Origin: Datisca glomerata
Taxonomy: Eukaryota > Streptophyta > Magnoliopsida > Cucurbitales > Datiscaceae
Direction of reading: 5' to 3'
Assembly (NCBI GenBank): GCA_003255025.1
Contig: QANY01005428.1
Coordinates: 1-64,000, forward strand
Length of the DNA: 64,000 nt
The notes below the pieces were generated by a model, which had not been told where the DNA came from, made no database searches, and saw only the letters and a list, made by a program, of their open reading frames with translations. Made by a program: the position numbers and the translations under genes. Shown here one piece after another: positions 49,058 to 60,894 of this stretch. The stretch's first letter is position 1. Each line of letters starts with the position of its first letter.

Positions 49058-49599
49058 ATCGACTAAGTCACATTACCCAAATGCCCACCTTTTAAAAGTC
49101 ATAAATTCATTAGTTTCATGCAGAAACAGTACCATTTTTATGCAATAAAGGGTTGTTATTTACATCTACAGGTTTTTCCTAATCTCGCTCTCTCACAATT
49201 TGAAATGTTGTTAAAAGATTTGAAGAATGAATACTTTAAAGCCAACATTTATACACTAATGGTTGTGTCTAAAAATATCACCTCTGCCAACATGTATACA
49301 CTAAATATATTACAACAATTTTCATATCAAATGGGGAGAACAAAAGATGCCTTGCTAAATGAAAGTGAAGCAAATATATCTATAAAGTTTTTCCGTGTAG
49401 TGCTTACACATAGTGTTGAAATTGTGATTGCTAAAAATATCTCTTTTATTCTCACATCTCCCACATTCCATTTCTTCTTTTAAAACTTAAATTTGAAGTT
49501 ATATATATTTATGTTACCCTATTTGAACGCCTCATGTTATTAAATTCAACTTGAGCTATACGTCTAAAAAATGTTAAAAGTTACTTGAATAATTCAAGT

Positions 49600-52150
49600 A
49601 GTTATAATATCTTACTTGAACCCTTCAAGCGACCATATTAGACTTGGTCTAAATTGCGTGTTTATTATATAATTTCTTGATTGATTTAGTTTACTATCCA
49701 TTTTTTCAAGCAATTTATTTTCGAAGTTTAACTTATTTTTTTAAATGATTTTCTTTATAAAAGGGGTTTTATATCGGTCTTACAATTGATGTCACAATTG
49801 AATGCTTAATATCTAAGACTTAATCGTGATGAGCGAATCAACCTTTTGAATTTTCAATAAGGACAACTGATTAAAGAAATATCCATTTTTTGATGCAGTA
49901 GATTTTAATTGTTGAATAATTAGATTGAAACTTTCTATTCAGTCTCTTGATTATAGTTTATGCGATATTGTAAAAATATGGTACATACGTGCCTGAATCA
50001 TGAGATTTGACCAAAAATGATGAAATAAAATTATCTTTGAATGCTAAAGCCATAAAAAGATTATAATTGTCTTAAGTATGAAATTAATCATATATTGCAT
50101 GTGTGAAACCTGCAAAAGACATTTCACACACATTAGAAAATCACACATGAATACACAAATAAAGTTAAAGGCTCAAAAATTGATATTCTTATGCATGCAT
50201 ATGAACCTTTTCAAATGAGTGAAATTGAAAGGATTGATGAACTGCTTGAACACTTTATTAACATTTTAATTATCTTAAAACTCATGAAAAGACCTTTATT
50301 AATAGTGAATAGATGTTTAAAGTTCTTAAGTCATTCCCAAAGTCATGAGAGAACAAGGTAATTATTGTTCAAGAGCAAAACACTTTCACTGAAAAACATC
50401 ATGGGATCATCAATAACCCATAAAATGGGTGCATGGATAAGGAAGTGGATTATATAAAAAAAACCTATTATTTAAAACCACATCTATTGAAAGCAAAAGT
50501 GCAGAAGAAGATAAATATCTAATCTGCTTTAGAAAGAAATTTTGAAAGCTGTTGAAAAAAAGAGGAATTATTACAAAGAAGAACTCAGAAAAGAGATTTT
50601 TGATTGACCAAAACATGAAGATGTAAATCCAAAAATAGCACACGTAAAAAGGGCTAGTAAGCCTGATTTTCATCACAACCTATAAAATCATCCCAAACTG
50701 AGCGGAACAAGATGGGGCGAGACAAAATTATTGTGCACTAAAGCGAGACGGGACGAGCTACGAGATGAAAGTGAAAAATTGAAATATTCTAGTCCCATCC
50801 CGAACAAGTTATTTTAGCATTATAATCATGGCAAACCTTTTCTTTTCAGCTGATGAGCCCATTAAGATAATCAACCCAACCCATATTTCTTCTCCCATTT
50901 TCTCTTCATTTTACACTTAAGCCATTAATAATTAACCCAGCCAATTTCCCCTTTAGTTTAAGACATGTGCCATTAAGAATCTCTCTCTTCAGCGATGACT
51001 AAGACAGGCAAAGGTTATGACGATGATGACTCTGACGATGAAGATGATGCGATGACTCAGATTAATCAGACAGCAAAAATGAATATTAATATAGGATTGG
51101 TGTGTGTTCAGATTCGGTGTTTTATTTGAAAATCACTAAGTTAAGTTGGTTTGTGATTCATGGATTTCGGGTTAGTAAGAGTATTATGATTTTTCTGATT
51201 TAAGAATTGATGTTGAAAAACTTTTTAGATATTATTTCTGGTTTTTTATTTTGCTTCTTAGTCTTTTGATTTTATTCCGTCCCAATGGTTCATCTTGTCC
51301 TGAACGCCAGGACTAACCATCCCTTCCCGCGCGGATTTTTTCCTTCATACTAGACAAGATGTGGCAAGAAATTTCTTGTCTCGTTTGGTTTGGGATGGGA
51401 TAAAATTTCCTAAAATTCCATCCTCAAACATCTCATGCACACTCCTAATAATAATATTTATTTAAGAGGAATCATCTACAAAATCATAACATTGAGGGTG
51501 TATATCCATTTTTCAAAATTTAAAATTCTTTAATATTTTTCGTCCAAAAAAATTGTATGTTACCCTCACAAATGGGGAGATTGTTGAACCTCTCTGACAA
51601 AAATGGTAAGGTTTGACAATTTTTAATAGGCTTGTATTTAAAGAAGGAAGAGGTTTTGTAAGATATCAAAATCTCAACCATGCATTATTTTCAAGATATT
51701 ATTGGCTCCATAAACTAATATGGTTTGTAAAAGTCTATTCTTCAACTATAAGAAGATAATGAGAGAAACATCTTTAAGGGAGGATCCCTAAAGCATGGAC
51801 ATAGAGATAAGTTTTTCTGAATCACGTAAAACTATCGCGTCTTGAATTTCTCTTCTTTACTCTAGTATATTTAACTGCACTTTATTTTTCCGTACTTGAT
51901 TTCTTGTATGTTTAATTTTCGCACTTCAATTCTCCTATTATTTATTCAATCTTAGCACGTACTCAATCGAGTATCATTTCTTGATCTTCAGTTACTACTT
52001 GAGTAGTTTGTTTTAAATTGCATGTTCATAATATCATTGTTTGATTGCTTTACTTTTTTATTTATTTATTTCAAGCAAATTAATTTTTCACCTTCAATTT
52101 CTTCCTTTTTAATATTTCCCTTATAAAAAGGGTGGCATACCGGTCCTACA
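49600..52150 (+). mobile_element. Degraded, internally deleted LTR retrotransposon with gag (UBN2-type) remnant
   Basis: A likely 3' LTR begins with TGTTGAACCTCTCTGAC at about 51,590, preceded by a purine tract (AATGGGGAGAT), and ends near TACCGGTCCTACA at about 52,150. The tail of a 5' LTR (about 49,600-49,783, ending ATATCGGTCTTACA) aligns with the end of that LTR (51,985-52,150). Between them a copia-type gag remnant is readable at about 50,130-50,380: MSEIERIDELLEHFINI and MFKVLKSFPKSWEN-like words in shifting frames. Protease, integrase and RT are absent. Confidence 0.55.
50688..51405. mobile_element. Possible DNA-transposon insertion with weak terminal inverted repeats
   Basis: CATCCCAAACTGAG...GGGGCGAGACAA at 50,688 is partly mirrored by TTGTCTCG...TTTGGGATGGG at 51,387-51,410. 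Base composition between them differs from the surrounding LTR element (GACGGGACGAGC; CCCGCGCGG). No transposase and no clear target duplication were seen. Confidence 0.3.
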
Positions 52151-52740
52151 CATTTGACTTAGAGTTCGCTATTAGAAAATGTCAAAAATTATTAAAAATA
52201 GTTACAATATTCTACTTGGACACTTCAAGTAACTAATATGATTACTTGAAGAGTTCAAGTAGTAAATGATAATGAACTTAACCATTTTAAAATAGCGAGA
52301 CCCAAGAAATGAAAGAATAAATGTAAGAAAGAAGTGTTGATTCATTGGCAATATAAAAAATTTGTAAATTTTAAGTTTGATTTGTCTAGGAGAATTGGGT
52401 ATTGTAAATTTCATATTATAAAAATATTGTTGGTCCAGGTTATAGATTTCTGATTTTTTTTAAATAGTATATTCATTTGAAACATTTTATGAAAAAGTGT
52501 AGTTTTACAAATTACCCTTTGAATTTCTTCTAATGCTCTATACTTTATCTTTGGTAACAAACACGGCTATACCTTTTTTGGCAAATTAAATTTTGTGATT
52601 TAGTTTGTACCATTTCTGGTGCAACTTTATACACGGCCATTATATTTTATACCAATTTTTAATTTAGCCATTGTAATTAAAATATTTAACTATTATCATA
52701 AACATTTATACACTTTCAATGTGTTCATTATAACAGTCAC
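52151..52740. other. No gene recognised
   Basis: AT-rich DNA after the LTR remnant. It contains inverted ACTTGAA/TTCAAGT motifs at 52,214-52,262. Confidence 0.4.
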
Positions 52741-52756
52741 TGGTAGCATTTTCAAC

Positions 52757-53643
52757 ATGCCAGCTAACGTGGCAAGTCATTTACACATGTGGTATGCACA
52801 TCAACAAAATAGTGAAGGCCCACGCATTAGTGGTCATGCTTTAGAGAGATTCGATGAACTGGGAATTCTCCTCAAATGGATTTCTCTGTTGTCATCTCAT
52901 TCTATCGTTGTTACGTAAGAAGATGAGGCACCGCCGCATGCATTGATCATTTTCAGATTCGCGTGTTGTGTAATGGTTATTCCCCCACAAGAGCTACATA
53001 CTTTATTATAATTTCTCACTTCTTTAGCTTCTCATCAAAGATGTTTCTTAAAGTCTTGAAGTCTTTGGTCAGAGTTACACAAATAGGCGGTGATAGTGGC
53101 AATTATTTGGAAACTGTCTATCTTCCTTGTGGGAAGCGGGTCTACCAAGGGGTATTTATCTTGTATCCAAACATCACTAATGCTTTAACTATGTCAATCA
53201 GTAAAGAAGTGTAGGCATATCTCTAGCATCCCTATTCCATTAGAAGCTTCAATCATGTGCATGCCCCATGGTTATTTGTTACATATAGAGAGATGTAGGT
53301 TTCCATGCATGATCACCGATGTACTTGTACATGTGCAACTACCTAAAGGTGCACGAACCAATTTATATTCAGATTCTTTCAATTCACTTTGTATTCTTGG
53401 GCCATACAATTGGTGCACATGTTCATCAACCTCCTTTCTTTGTAGATATAGCTTTGTACTTCAACCATTGTACATGGGCTGTCAATTTCTTATACATCCT
53501 TTATGATACACTTCCAAGGTTTAGGATGTTCACTCTTCATCGAGACTCAAAGACCTTGGCGCAGAACATGGATGAGATGGAGCGGGCTCAAACGCGGCTT
53601 CTTAGCCTTGAACGATTAACAAGCAAAATTTTTATATATTTTT
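52757..53643 (+). pseudogene. Unassigned coding-like segment, several frames
   Basis: Three stretches look protein-like rather than AT noise. One is PANVASHLHMWYAHQQNSEG with ERFDELGILLKWISL (52,757-52,896). Another is MFLKVLKSLVRVTQIGGDSG followed by VYLPCGKRVYQGV (53,041-53,160). The third is RDSKTLAQNMDEMERAQTRL with LSLERLTSK (53,538-53,630). They lie in different frames with no clear splice structure, and I do not recognise the protein. They may be exons of a decayed gene upstream of the LRR exons, or captured fragments. Confidence 0.35.
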
Positions 53644-54001
53644 GACAAGTTTTCTTTCCCCTTCATTGGGATTTTTCATTTTACTTTTTGGAGTAACAGT
53701 ATCAGTAAGTCTTTCACATATTTAAATTCTAATTGTCCTTACTACTGATGGGAAGTATCGATCTTCAAAATATCAATTAAGTTATTCAAAAAATTAAGAG
53801 AATCACCATGCGTTTTATGTTTGTCGGACCATATATTGTTCCAATATCTCACTTCAAAACTTCTTTTGTTAAGGGAGCCGTTGGTCGAGTCATATATATC
53901 CTTGGTCTGAGTATTGTAATATTTATAATGTAGCTTACTTCATCGATTACTTTTTCCCTTCGAATGTTTCTCATATTGGAATTTTGTTCTTAATTTTCTA
54001 G

Positions 54002-54612
54002 AGGGATTGGATCCAATAATTTCTCTAGTTCACTGCCATGGGAACAAGAGAATATATTGGGTCCAATAATTAGTTGTGAGATATCTAATAAATATAGTAA
54101 TCTATTAATTGTTTAAACTTAATAGGTACATGGATAGTTCTAGATTAAGTGGTGAGATCCTTCCAACATTTTCTAATTTAGTAAACCTAAAGCAATTGTA
54201 AGGGAGCTTCTAGCTTCTCTTTTCAATATTCGAAAATGTCTGAAAATGATAATGTGAATGACATGTAGATTTACAAAATTGGATTTAATGATTCTATTTT
54301 TCACAGATGGGCATCAAACAACAAATTCACAGGTAGAATGTCTAACTTCATTAGGAATTTGCGCTATCACACAGTCTTGTAAGACAATACTATGGCATAT
54401 ATTTTCTTTTTTTGTTGATATAGAATTTGAATATTAGGCTCAAGGTTTTGTCACTCCACGAATTTTACAAACACTTATTTAGCTTATGTATGGCTTACTA
54501 ATGACTAGTACAAAATAATCTCATCATGTTGTTTTTATCAGGACATTTCAGGGGAACTCTTTCCAGGGCCTATTCAAGCATCGATTTCCAATTTGACTTA
54601 TTTAGCTGAGTT
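54002..54612 (+). pseudogene. LRR receptor-like kinase fragment (subfamily VIII-2 type), four LRR exons
   Basis: Four small exons each encode one leucine-rich repeat. Exon a (from 54,002, acceptor TTTCTAG) reads IGSNNFSSSLPW. Exon b is 54,126-54,197 (72 nt: SSRLSGEILPTFSNLVNLKQL, with a donor TT|GTAAGG). Exon c is 54,307-54,378 (72 nt: WASNNKFTGRMSNFIRNL). Exon d is 54,542-54,612 (FQGNSFQG then, after a frame slip, PIQASISNLTYLAEL). The 72-nt, phase-2 exon pattern and the words NNFTG and FQGNSF..GPI are typical of LRR-VIII-2 receptor kinases, which have LRR, malectin and kinase domains at the plasma membrane. Exon d is 71 nt, one base short at CAGGGCCT, so the frame is lost. Malectin and kinase exons are not seen; a copia fragment follows. 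Confidence 0.8.
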
Positions 54613-54873
54613 GTGAGTGTCTATAACTTTTAGTTTATTTGAATCTAACCTGTTTAAAAATTGATTAGAACAAACGTAAATTATAAAAGGCATGTTTTCA
54701 AATATATTTTAGTTTATATATTTATCTTAAATGAAATATTTGAAGTCTTCACTACTACCAATTCATTAACTAAAAATGCAATTCTCTTGTCATATAATTA
54801 CAAAATGTGGAACTTGGTTCAAGTTTGGGAGTGGGTGGGCTCAAATGTCTTTGTAGTATGGAGATGTTGTATG

Positions 54874-54893
54874 ATATATATATATATATATAC
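54874..54893. repeat. Short (TA)n tract
   Basis: About ten TA units at the low-coordinate edge of the copia fragment. Confidence 0.85.
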
Positions 54894-55019
54894 ACAAAGC
54901 TAGGAAACTATACAATTAGGATCCCTAGAATTAAGCTAATTCACCAGCTAAATACAGTTGGAGCATTCTGTAACACTGCCCCTCAAGTTGGTGTATAGAT
55001 ATTAATCATGTTCAGCTTG

Positions 55020-56640
55020 TTACAAAGATAATCAACACGAACTCCATTTAGAGCATTTTTGAAGATATCCCCTAACTGATCTCCAGTCTTCGCATACCTT
55101 TTAGAAATCAAACTTTGCTAAATTTTCTCATGAACAAAGTGACAATCAATTTCAATGTGCTTTATTTGCTCATGAAATATAGGAATAGATGCAATATGAA
55201 GAGCAACTTGGTTATCACACCACAATTTTGCTGGTACTGAATTTTTAAGACCTGCTTCATTCAAGAGCTGATATATCCACATTATCTCATACACAGACTA
55301 TGCCACATCCCCATATTCTGACTCTACACTGGATCTTGACACAACGTTCTGTTTCTTACTCTTCCATGAGACCAAATTTTCTCTAACGAAAACACAATAA
55401 CCTGAACTGGATCTTCTATCCATTTTGGAAAACATTCAATATGATTGTGCCCATGATTTTCATATAAGATACAACATCTAGGTGCTCCTTTCAAATAACA
55501 TAAAATTTGTTCTAACGCTGCCCAATGATGAACTGTAGGGGATGACATAAGCTAACTAACAACACCGTAGAATATGCAATATCTAGATGAGTTACTGTAA
55601 GATAATTCAGCTTTCTAACCAATCTTCTATATCTCTCAAGATCTTCCATTAGTTCTCCATCTCCCGTAAGGTGCATGTTCAGAGTCATTAGAGCACTACA
55701 TGGCTTTGCCTCCAATTTTGTCTCAATTAGTAAGTCAAAACATATTTTTTTAAGATAAAAATACACATTTTTTCACTCCTTGTGACTTCAACACCCAATA
55801 AATACTTTAGCAAAACTGGGTATGAAGGAAAAACTTAAGAGATGAGGTTCCTATAGTATAACTTCCAGTAATTATAATATCATCCACGTATACAACTAAA
55901 AGAATTATTCTAGCTTTCAATTGTTTATAGAACACAAAATGGTCAGACTTGCTTTTCATCATACCAAACTTTTCAACAGCCTGACTAAATTTCCCAAACC
56001 AAGCTCGAGGACTCTGTTTCAAACCATACAGAGACTTTCAAAGATGACAAACTCGCCCAGACTCCCCCTAAGCAATAAAACCAAGAGGTTGCTCCATAAA
56101 AACCTACTCCTGAAGATCACCAATCGAACATATGTCAATTTAGTAACTGGAGAAAAAGTGTCAGAATAGTCCACTTCATAGGTTTGAGCATATCCCTTAG
56201 CGAGAAGACGGGCTTTCAGTCGAGCAACTGACCCATCTTGAGTAACCTTAACCGTGAACACCCATTTGCATCCTATAGGCCGTTTCCCTGAAGGTAAATC
56301 AACTAAGTTCCAAGTACCATTGCATGATGCCCACCAAGATGAGAGATGGCTTCGTGAAAATTTTTAGGGATAGAGATAGAATCAATGGCAATAAAAGAAC
56401 ACGAGGTAAAAGACAAGAAGTTATAAGAAACAAAAGAAGAAATAGGATAAGTACACTGGCGTTTACCTTTGCGCAACGCAATAGGAAGATCATCGCTCGG
56501 GACTGGATCTGATGATGAAGGAGCAGGAGCAGGACATGAATCATGAGGTTGACCCTTGGAGTAGATTTGAATAATAGAAGGCTTGAAAGGAACTGGATCT
56601 GAGACTGGTTCATAGGATGTGATAGAATAGGCTAACAAAT
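55020..56640 (-). pseudogene. copia RT and RNase H (second element)
   Basis: RT: GSVARLKARLLAKGYAQTY, DYSDTFSPVTKLTYVRLV, then SPRAWFGKFSQAVEKFGM and the catalytic VYVDDIIITGS (about 55,880-55,910). RNase H: WAALEQILCYLKGAPRC and, near 55,120-55,270, AKLWCDNQVALHIASIPIFH and KHIEIDCHFVHEKI. Several frame changes and stops break the frame (for example near 56,260, 56,020 and 55,560). Confidence 0.88.
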
Positions 56641-57622
56641 CATCATCGTCCCCCTAACAAGCGGGAATTGGGAAAGATGGAAAGTAAGGGATGTCTTCTA
56701 TGAAGGTAACATCAATTGAGAAAAGATATTTGTTAAGACTTGGACAATAACAGCTATAACCTTTCTAAAGATGAGAATAACCAAGGAAGATACACTTTCA
56801 GGACTTGGGATCTAATTTAGTGACATGTAGACGAACATCTCGAACAAAAAAAGTGCTACCAAATATCCTATGGTCAACAAGAAATAATGATTTATTGGGA
56901 AAAATGATTTTGTAAGGGATCTCACCATGAAGAACAGATGATGGCAAGTGATTAATTAGAAAACATGCTATAGAAACTGCATCAACCCAAAAATGTTTTG
57001 GAACATTCATTTGAAATAATAAGGCTCGTGCAGTTTCAAGAAGACGTCTGTTCTTACATTCTGCCACTACATTTTGGGATAGAGTATCAACACAAGAAGT
57101 TTCATGAAGCATGTCATTCTAAACCATGTAAGATTGGAATAAATGGACTTATTTTCCTTGGCATTATCACTTCGTAAACTACAAATCGAAACATTAAATT
57201 AACTTTTAATCTTAGAACAAAACGCACAAAAAGGAGAAAACAACTCAAAATGACTCTTCATTAAATATAACCAAGTTACGCGAGACTAATCATCCACAAA
57301 GATAACAAAATACTTAAATCCAGGTTTAGACAAATAGAAAATGGACCCCTAAATTAGAGTGAACCAATTCAAAAAGAACATTAACATGTTTATTGACTCT
57401 TGGAATTGAGCTAAGATTATGATGTTTGGCAAACTGACATGACTTAGAATCTAATGTAGGCACCTTACTAAATTGTGCACAAAGTTTCTTGAGCAAAGGG
57501 AAAGGAGGATGACCTAACCTGTAATACGCCTCGAAAGGAGAAATGACACCAGAGCAAGTGACAAATTGGCATTGTTGTTGTGACAATAATGTTAAGGCCT
57601 CCCTACTCATGTCCTTTACCAA
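56640..57622 (-). pseudogene. copia integrase and GAG-pre-integrase, copy 1
   Basis: GAG-pre-integrase: SPFEAYYRLGHPPFPLLKKL and the CQFAKHHNL zinc-binding part (57,326-57,560). Integrase end: QNVVAECKNRRLLETARALL (the family Glu in the NGVAERKNRH motif is part of AEC here), HFWVDAVSIACFLINHLPSS and FVRDVRLHVTKLDPKS (56,798-57,075). The central DDE segment between them is interrupted by stops. Most of this block (56,827 onward) is repeated at 58,021. Confidence 0.85.
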
Positions 57623-58019
57623 GAATCTTCTTCGTCATAAGATCCTGAAATAAGCAATGATTAGGAAAAAATTAGATGCAACAATTAAGATTGTAGTGAG
57701 TTGGCTCACATACTCGGACAGGTACTGATATTCGATCATTCATTCTTAATCTCAAGCGTTATAATTACAGCTCATTTATTCATTTTATAATATTTTAATG
57801 CATTGGTTCAACTTGACATGCCCCGGTGTAGTCTGTTGAGATGGAGTACAGTTGCCAGCTTTACATTGGCCCATGGACAACTAGAGTAGATGTAAAGTAA
57901 TATATCGTTACTATTATTTAAGAGGATATTCATGGCTAAATACTTATCATTTTTTAGCTTCAAAAATTTATTTCTTGTGAATGTTGAAATGCTATCACAG
58001 GGATTCTATTATGATGCAT
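56827..58019. repeat. Direct duplication, unit 1 (offset 1,194 bp)
   Basis: Starts GTAGACGAACATCTCG and ends TATTATGATGCAT directly before the N at 58,020. It pairs with 58,021-59,213. The first half shows scattered differences between the units. The last 400 bases (from about 57,590) appear identical. Confidence 0.9.
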
Positions 58020-58020
58020 N
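58020..58020. other. Single undetermined base (N) at the duplication junction
   Basis: The only N in the window. It sits exactly where unit 1 ends and unit 2 begins, which is what a contig join over unresolved overlap would leave. Confidence 0.95.
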
Positions 58021-58816
58021 GTAGACGAACATCTCGAACAAAACAAGTGCTACCAAATATCCTATGGTCAATAAGAAATAATGATTTATTGGGAAAAATT
58101 ATTTTGTAAGGGATCTCACCATGAAGAACAGATGATGGCAAGTGATTAATTAGAAACATGCTATAGAAACTGCATTGACCCAAAAAGGTTTTGGAACACT
58201 CATTTGAAATAATAAGGCTCGTGCAGTTTCAAGAAGACGTCTGTTCTTACGTTCTGCCACAACATTTTGGGATAGAGTATCAACACAAGAAGTTTCATAA
58301 AGCATGTCATTCTGAACCATGCAAGATTGGAATAAACGGACTTATATTGCTTGGCATTATCACTTCGCAAACTACAAATCGAAACATTAAATTAACTTTT
58401 AATCTTAGAACAAAACGCACAAAAAGGAGAAAACAACTCAAAATGACTCTGCATTAAATATAACCAAGTTACACGAGAATAATCATCCACAAAGATAACA
58501 AAATACTTAAATCCAGGTTTAGACAAAATAGGAAATGGACCCCAAAAATAGAGTGAACCAATTCGAAAAGACCATTAACACGTTTATTGACTCCTGAAAT
58601 CGAACTAAGATTATGATGTTTTGCAAACTGACATGACAGAGAATCTAATATAGGCACCTTACTAAACTGTGCACAAAGTTTCTTGAGCAAAGGGAAAGGA
58701 GGATGACCTAACCTGTAATACGCCTCGAAAGGAGAAATGACACCAGAGCAAGTGACAAATTGGCATTGTTGTTGTGACAATAATGTTAAGGCCTCCCTAC
58801 TCATGTCCTTTACCAA
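58021..58816 (-). pseudogene. copia integrase and GAG-pre-integrase, copy 2
   Basis: Same blocks as copy 1 (SPFEAYYRLGHPPFPLLKKL; CFLINHLPSSVLHGEIPYK), with a few changes such as one base lost near 58,155 (AATTAGAAACATG). It is possibly the same DNA counted twice by the assembly. Confidence 0.8.
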
Positions 58817-59213
58817 GAATCTTCTTCGTCATAAGATCCTGAAATAAGCAATGATTAGGAAAAAATTAGATGCAACAATTAAGATTGTAGTGAGTTGGCT
58901 CACATACTCGGACAGGTACTGATATTCGATCATTCATTCTTAATCTCAAGCGTTATAATTACAGCTCATTTATTCATTTTATAATATTTTAATGCATTGG
59001 TTCAACTTGACATGCCCCGGTGTAGTCTGTTGAGATGGAGTACAGTTGCCAGCTTTACATTGGCCCATGGACAACTAGAGTAGATGTAAAGTAATATATC
59101 GTTACTATTATTTAAGAGGATATTCATGGCTAAATACTTATCATTTTTTAGCTTCAAAAATTTATTTCTTGTGAATGTTGAAATGCTATCACAGGGATTC
59201 TATTATGATGCAT
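58021..59213. repeat. Direct duplication, unit 2
   Basis: Repeats 56,827-58,019 at a constant offset of 1,194 bp at both ends. It carries a second partial copy of the minus-strand copia integrase and GAG-pre-integrase (about 58,021-58,910) plus 300 bp of the DNA to its right. After 59,213 the sequence continues uniquely. Confidence 0.9.
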
Positions 59214-59870
59214 TTTATAGTGATGTAGGCTTGAATGAGGATGACTTCAGCAAATTGAAGTGGGGGCAATGGAGGCTGTTGCGATATCCTTCTTTATCTA
59301 CTTCTGATGTCCTTATCATTCTTACTTTACGTACTAAATGATTGTTCTTGCAAAAGCATTTCACTATATAACATGAGAAATATGTAATAATTGGAAACTT
59401 CAAGTGGTGTTGCTTTTCACAAACTAATCGATTTCAAAGAGACTATAGCTTATTTCAACTCTATATTGAAACAAAGATTATTTTTCTTAAATCTCAAGTA
59501 GCTCAAATTCTTCCAATTGATTTTTCAATATGACATATATCCTTCAGCAAAAAATGATTATCGTCCAGCATCTACATTTCAATGGTGTTGACTTTTGCAG
59601 GCATTAATTTTGTCTAAGATGCGTATGAAACTCCCAATAGGAATCTTATCGTCAATGTAGGGCCAAAGTTATATTCTGTCTGCCGATTGGATATTGATAT
59701 TCATCGGTGTGTGCAGAGATTGAATTTATGATATTTGTTTCTAAGCTATAAGGTGAAATCCACTTATAAATTTTTACAGGCCTTTTTTTTACAAATCTTG
59801 GTGATGAATGGCGATTTGCATCTATTGTGGCAAACATGCTAGAATATGTGTTAACTCAGGGAGACCACAA
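59126..59870 (+). pseudogene. Unassigned coding-like pieces right of the copia fragment
   Basis: Protein-like words are MLSQGFYYDAFYSDVGLNED with DFSKLKWGQW (59,180-59,275), YETPNRNLIVNVGPKLYS (about 59,625-59,680) and FTNLGDEWRFASIVANMLEY with VLTQGDHK followed by a donor-like AAGTGAGT (about 59,790-59,872). They are separated by frame changes and stops. No family is recognised. They could be exons of the host gene interrupted by the copia element. Confidence 0.35.
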
Positions 59871-59879
59871 GTGAGTTTG

Positions 59880-60894
59880 ATTTACTCTCAACAACAATAA
59901 ATTTTTAACTGCCTCTCCATCACACCCTCTCTCTCATTGTCCCTTTTTTAATTAGTTTTGACATCAATTTCTTTAAGTCATTGACTATGCCCATGTTATC
60001 TGATATAGATGTTTGACTACCCAATCTCTTTTCTATCCTTGTGAATATCTTATTGTACTACCTCATATTTTATAAGTCAGCTGATAGTTTAGTAGTTTCT
60101 TAGTTTAATACCATCTCTGTTATATAAAGATATAGAGGAAAAAGAGAGAATGCTTATAGGGTACAACTCTACCCTTATATCCATTACAACATACCAAATT
60201 TTGTTATCCTTGGCCTTCTCTTTTCTTTTCTTAGATGTGTTTCCTAACCATGATCATGATGATATTGTTGTTTTCTCATTGATTGTAGAGGAACTGTACA
60301 ATCATGATCTTCAATAGGCAACATGTATCATATTTCACCCACTACTGATAAAACCTTTATTATTCCAAAGGCCAAAAGGCTTCAAGGTTAAACATGCCTT
60401 TCAGATATGTTTGTTGCTTACAATCTATAGCTAGTTGCTTTTCTGTAGCCCTCCCTTAGGAGCTAAAAATGTTTTAGGAACTTAAAAAAATTTGTTTTAC
60501 TTAATGATAATGTTTTTTTGGAATGGTTAATAAAGTTAAAGCTCACACTGAATAAGGTGATCTAGATATTAGCATGAGTACCCATTGATTTTCAAAATGA
60601 TAGCATTTAGTTGCTTATGTTGTGTCTTATGCAGATAGTATCTTCTTACAGCAATGTGAGCTTGTAAAAAACTAGTTTGGTTATCCTTTAAAGAGGATTT
60701 TCATGTTAAATACTTTTTATTGGAATCAATTGTAGAAATGGGACAAATAACAAGAAATGGGACAAGTAGAAGACAATTATGCCTTCCTACGTTTCTTCCC
60801 ATTTCTCATCATCGTTTGACTGGGACAGGTGGTAGTGATTTCCATGAACTATAAGTTTCTTCGCATTTCTCATCATCTTTTGTCTTGTTTAGAA
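59880..60894. other. No gene recognised before the right arm
   Basis: AT-rich. At 60,735-60,890 there is a small local repetition of AAATGGGACAA and TTTCTTCCCATTTCTCATCATC phrases with partial inverted symmetry. Confidence 0.35.

Larger units (their letters stand above)
46219..49358. repeat. Left arm of a large inverted repeat
   Basis: Reverse-complement homology to 60,895-64,000 over at least 3.1 kb, by colinear anchors: AGCCTAATGGAACTAAATAC (46,220), GCTTGTACATCAACTTGTTT (46,259), AGCTCAAGCTCCAAGC near 47,310, TTGAAGATAGTTCAGTCCAG (48,223), the CACTA terminus (48,272), the beta-expansin fragment, and CCAAATGGGGAGAACAAAAG-like sequence near 49,330. The right arm has an extra short insert near 63,955 and runs on to the window end. 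The arms differ by frequent point changes and small indels, so this is an old duplication. Confidence 0.88.
54865..57715 (-). mobile_element. Ty1/copia fragment on the minus strand (5' part missing)
   Basis: Read on the minus strand, the order is GAG-pre-integrase, integrase, RT, RNase H, then a candidate 3' LTR of only about 110 bp. That LTR is TGTTACAGAATGCTCC... from 54,975 downwards, just after the purine-rich tract TTGAGGGGCAG. The fragment ends abruptly near 57,715, inside the region before FQDLMTKKIL, so gag, protease and the 5' LTR are absent. It sits in what would be the next intron of the LRR kinase fragment. Confidence 0.8.
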
